Assembly (NCBI GenBank): GCA_002428685.1
Contig: DIXL01000125.1
Coordinates: 1 to 17,393 of the forward strand
Origin: Cloacimonetes bacterium UBA6081
GTDB lineage: Bacteria; Cloacimonadota; Cloacimonadia; Cloacimonadales; Cloacimonadaceae
Direction: 5' to 3'
Length of the DNA: 17,393 bases
Position 1 is the first letter of the stretch, and each line of letters begins with the position of its first letter. Below, in pieces: positions 15,740-17,393 of this stretch. Under the pieces are notes generated by a model, which saw nothing but the letters and a program-made list of their open reading frames with translations, was not told the DNA's origin and did not search any database. A program made the translations under genes and the position numbers.

Positions 15740-16924
15740 ATGATCGAATTCGACGAAAAACCTGCCCAAATTGGCACCAATATCAAAATTATTGGGGTTG
15801 GCGGAGCCGGCGGCAATGCCATTAACACCATGATCCAAAACAACTTGTTTGGGGTGGAATTCATCGCAGCAAACACCGATAGCTGCGATCTGACCAAAAG
15901 CTGTGCCAATATGCGTTTGCAATTGGGAAAAAAGCTGACTCGTGGCCTGGGAACGGGTGCAAATCCCGAAATCGGCTCACGCAGCGCAGAAGAATCCAAA
16001 GATGACATCAAAGGCCATCTGGAAGGCGCAGACATGATTTTTATCGCTGCTGGCATGGGAGGGGGAACCGGAACTGGAGCAGCACCAATTATTGCCAAAA
16101 TTGCACGTGAAATGGGTATTTTAACCCTGGGTATTGTAACTTCCCCCTTCCCCTTTGAGGGTAAAAAGCGCGCCGAAAATGCCACCTTGGGCATCAGACA
16201 TCTAAAGGAATTTGTGGACACTTTAATCGTTATCCCAAACGAAAAGCTGTGCGAAATATACTCCGGCCTTACTTTGGTAGAGGCCTTTCACAAAGCGGAT
16301 AATGTTCTTTACGAGGCTGCCAAGGCAGTTAGCGATATCATCAACGTTACCGGCCTGATCAATGTGGATTTTGCCGACGTAAAAACCATCATGCAAAACA
16401 TGGGCTATGCCCTGATGGGTAGCGGATCTGCGGAAGGTGAAAACCGCGCCATAAATGCAGCCAGAGCCGCAATTGATAATCCTCTGCTCAGCCACATCAA
16501 CCTTCAGGGTTGCCAGTCACTTCTACTGAATATCACCGCGGGACACGATATCCTGATGAGCGAATTTGACGAAGTATCAAACGTGATTGTAAACGAAACC
16601 GGCAAGGCAGCCAACATCATTATGGGTATTATTTTAGACGATGCCATGGCCGGAAAGATACGCGTTACCATTATTGCCACCGGTCTGGATAAAGAAGAAA
16701 AGGAAAAAACCATCGATTTTCCAGCTTTTACAGTTCACACAAATCCAAATCCTGTTCCCAAAACTCCCGACAAAGCTGCAGAGGCCGAGATTGAGGATAT
16801 CTTTGCCCGTTTGAATATTAACCAACCCGCAGAAAAAGAAGAGAGAAAGGTTGCTGCGAATGAACCCAACCGAATTCCTACTTTGCGCACAGACGTCCCT
16901 TCTTTTTTGAAGGCACTGGATTAA
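15740..16924 (+). CDS. ftsZ: Cell division GTPase FtsZ
   Basis: FtsZ is the tubulin-like GTPase that polymerises into the division ring. The 394 residues include VGGAGGNA near the N-terminus, AANTDS, the tubulin signature GGGTGTG (107-113), and the T7 synergy loop NVDFAD (208-213) that completes the neighbour's GTPase site. A variable, charged linker (about 330-380) leads to the conserved C-terminal peptide DVPSFLKALD (385-394), which would bind FtsA. A run GGGGG (15731-15735) directly before the AAAA-ATG is the ribosome binding site, one of the strongest in the operon, in line with the high FtsZ level cells need. It is the last gene before the terminator. Confidence 0.98.
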   Translation: MIEFDEKPAQIGTNIKIIGVGGAGGNAINTMIQNNLFGVEFIAANTDSCDLTKSCANMRLQLGKKLTRGLGTGANPEIGSRSAEESKDDIKGHLEGADMIFIAAGMGGGTGTGAAPIIAKIAREMGILTLGIVTSPFPFEGKKRAENATLGIRHLKEFVDTLIVIPNEKLCEIYSGLTLVEAFHKADNVLYEAAKAVSDIINVTGLINVDFADVKTIMQNMGYALMGSGSAEGENRAINAARAAIDNPLLSHINLQGCQSLLLNITAGHDILMSEFDEVSNVIVNETGKAANIIMGIILDDAMAGKIRVTIIATGLDKEEKEKTIDFPAFTVHTNPNPVPKTPDKAAEAEIEDIFARLNINQPAEKEERKVAANEPNRIPTLRTDVPSFLKALD

Positions 16925-17035
16925 ATATGTAAATGTAATGGAAACAGGGATACACCCGTTAACCCGTTAACCATAAAATATACTCATCATAAACTCCTCC
17001 TTGTTTATGTGAACAAAGTCCTAACAAACACAAAC
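16925..17035. other. Spacer after ftsZ with short repeat
   Basis: No gene. An 8-bp unit CCCGTTAA occurs twice in tandem (16955-16970), forming overlapping GTTAAC palindromes. On the - strand AAGGAGG (17002-16996) sits just upstream of two ATGs, but the frame stops after seven codons (at 16969-16967), so no real gene follows. Confidence 0.5.
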
Positions 17036-17070
17036 CGTCGGCATCCCCCATGCCGACGTTCTTGTATTTT
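17036..17070 (+). terminator. Intrinsic terminator of the dcw operon
   Basis: A perfect 9-bp GC-rich stem, CGTCGGCAT (17036-17044) and ATGCCGACG (17050-17058), closes a CCCCC loop. It is followed by the T-rich tract TTCTTGTATTTT. It lies about 110 bp after ftsZ, with no gene between. This fits Rho-independent termination of the operon. The stem could also work partly in the other direction, though the left flank is not T-rich on the - strand. Confidence 0.8.
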
Positions 17071-17179
17071 GCAACAACATTTTAAGAAAGTACTCTCTTT
17101 CACATTATACAAGATTTATATTTACAAGCCATAAATACTGATTATCTGGTCCCATATCTTAGCATAGAAGGAGAGAGAA

Positions 17180-17393
17180 ATGGGACGACACAAACACAGC
17201 ATTGAAGCAAGTACTTTGGAGGCTATTGAGCAAGTAATATCAACTTTACCCAATGGATCTGTGGTCAAGAAGCTGACAATACTATCGAGCTTTACCTGGC
17301 TCCGGACCGAAGAGATTGCTAAGGCATACCGAATTAACCCTCGTACTCTTTTCCGCTGGATCAATCAGTTCAGACTCAAGTTTGACAGCACGA
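17180..17393 (+). CDS. Helix-turn-helix protein, N-terminal part (possible transposase), cut by window end
   Basis: The frame starts at ATG 17180 with AAGGAG (17168-17173) 6 nt upstream and remains open to the window edge (71 codons seen). The visible part starts MGRHKHSIEAS. A helical segment follows, then a helix-turn-helix-like stretch, about residues 42-65, with TEEIAKAYRINPRTLFRWI as its core. That pattern, a scissors of EIA..Y.I..RT.FRW, is seen at the N-terminus of IS630-like and other transposases and also in some regulators. No catalytic domain is visible, so the class cannot be settled. It lies beyond the operon terminator and is unrelated to cell-wall synthesis. I see no clear promoter, and no inverted repeat marking an element end. 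Confidence 0.65.
   Translation, partial: MGRHKHSIEASTLEAIEQVISTLPNGSVVKKLTILSSFTWLRTEEIAKAYRINPRTLFRWINQFRLKFDST

Overview
This window is a nearly complete division-and-cell-wall (dcw) cluster on the + strand. It reads mraZ, rsmH, ftsL-like, ftsI (with two PASTA domains), a murE-murF fusion, mraY, murD, ftsW, murG, murC, ftsQ, ftsA, ftsZ. Moderate G+C, compact gene packing, a DNPR-type (meso-diaminopimelate) MurE, an FtsQ/FtsL/FtsA/FtsZ divisome and a PASTA-bearing class B PBP suggest a diderm bacterium outside the Proteobacteria. Candidate phylum Cloacimonadota or a relative in or near the Fibrobacterota-Chlorobiota-Bacteroidota assemblage is my best guess. That placement is inference from protein character, not a database match.

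Layout. Positions 1-743 hold no convincing gene. They contain a 14-bp tandem array (122-228), a nested inverted repeat (228-321), a stretch with small open frames on both strands, and a strong sigma70-type promoter (TTGACA, 17 bp, TATAAG; 590-618). An 18-codon leader ORF may precede mraZ. Positions 744-16924 are 13 genes packed tightly, mostly with stop/start overlaps or a few bases between them. The exceptions are 37 bp before ftsL and 56 bp before ftsQ. No internal terminator was seen, so transcription from the single upstream promoter as one long operon is likely. After ftsZ a GC-rich hairpin followed by a T-rich tract (17036-17070) is a good intrinsic terminator. A new gene then begins at 17180: a helix-turn-helix protein, perhaps the N-terminus of a transposase, cut by the window edge.

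How the genes work together. MurC, MurD and the MurE-MurF fusion build UDP-MurNAc-pentapeptide. MraY and MurG turn it into lipid II. FtsW polymerises glycan and FtsI cross-links it at the septum. FtsL and FtsQ scaffold and activate that synthase. FtsA tethers FtsZ filaments to the membrane, and FtsZ forms the ring. MraZ and RsmH head the operon as a regulator and a 16S rRNA methyltransferase. murB and ddl, often found between murC and ftsQ, are not here.

The core is conserved and ordinary. The points most worth a second look are the MurE-MurF fusion, an FtsW that has lost several residues normally conserved in SEDS glycosyltransferases, a degenerate MraZ motif, and the repeat-rich upstream DNA. 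I did not find an unknown multi-gene system.
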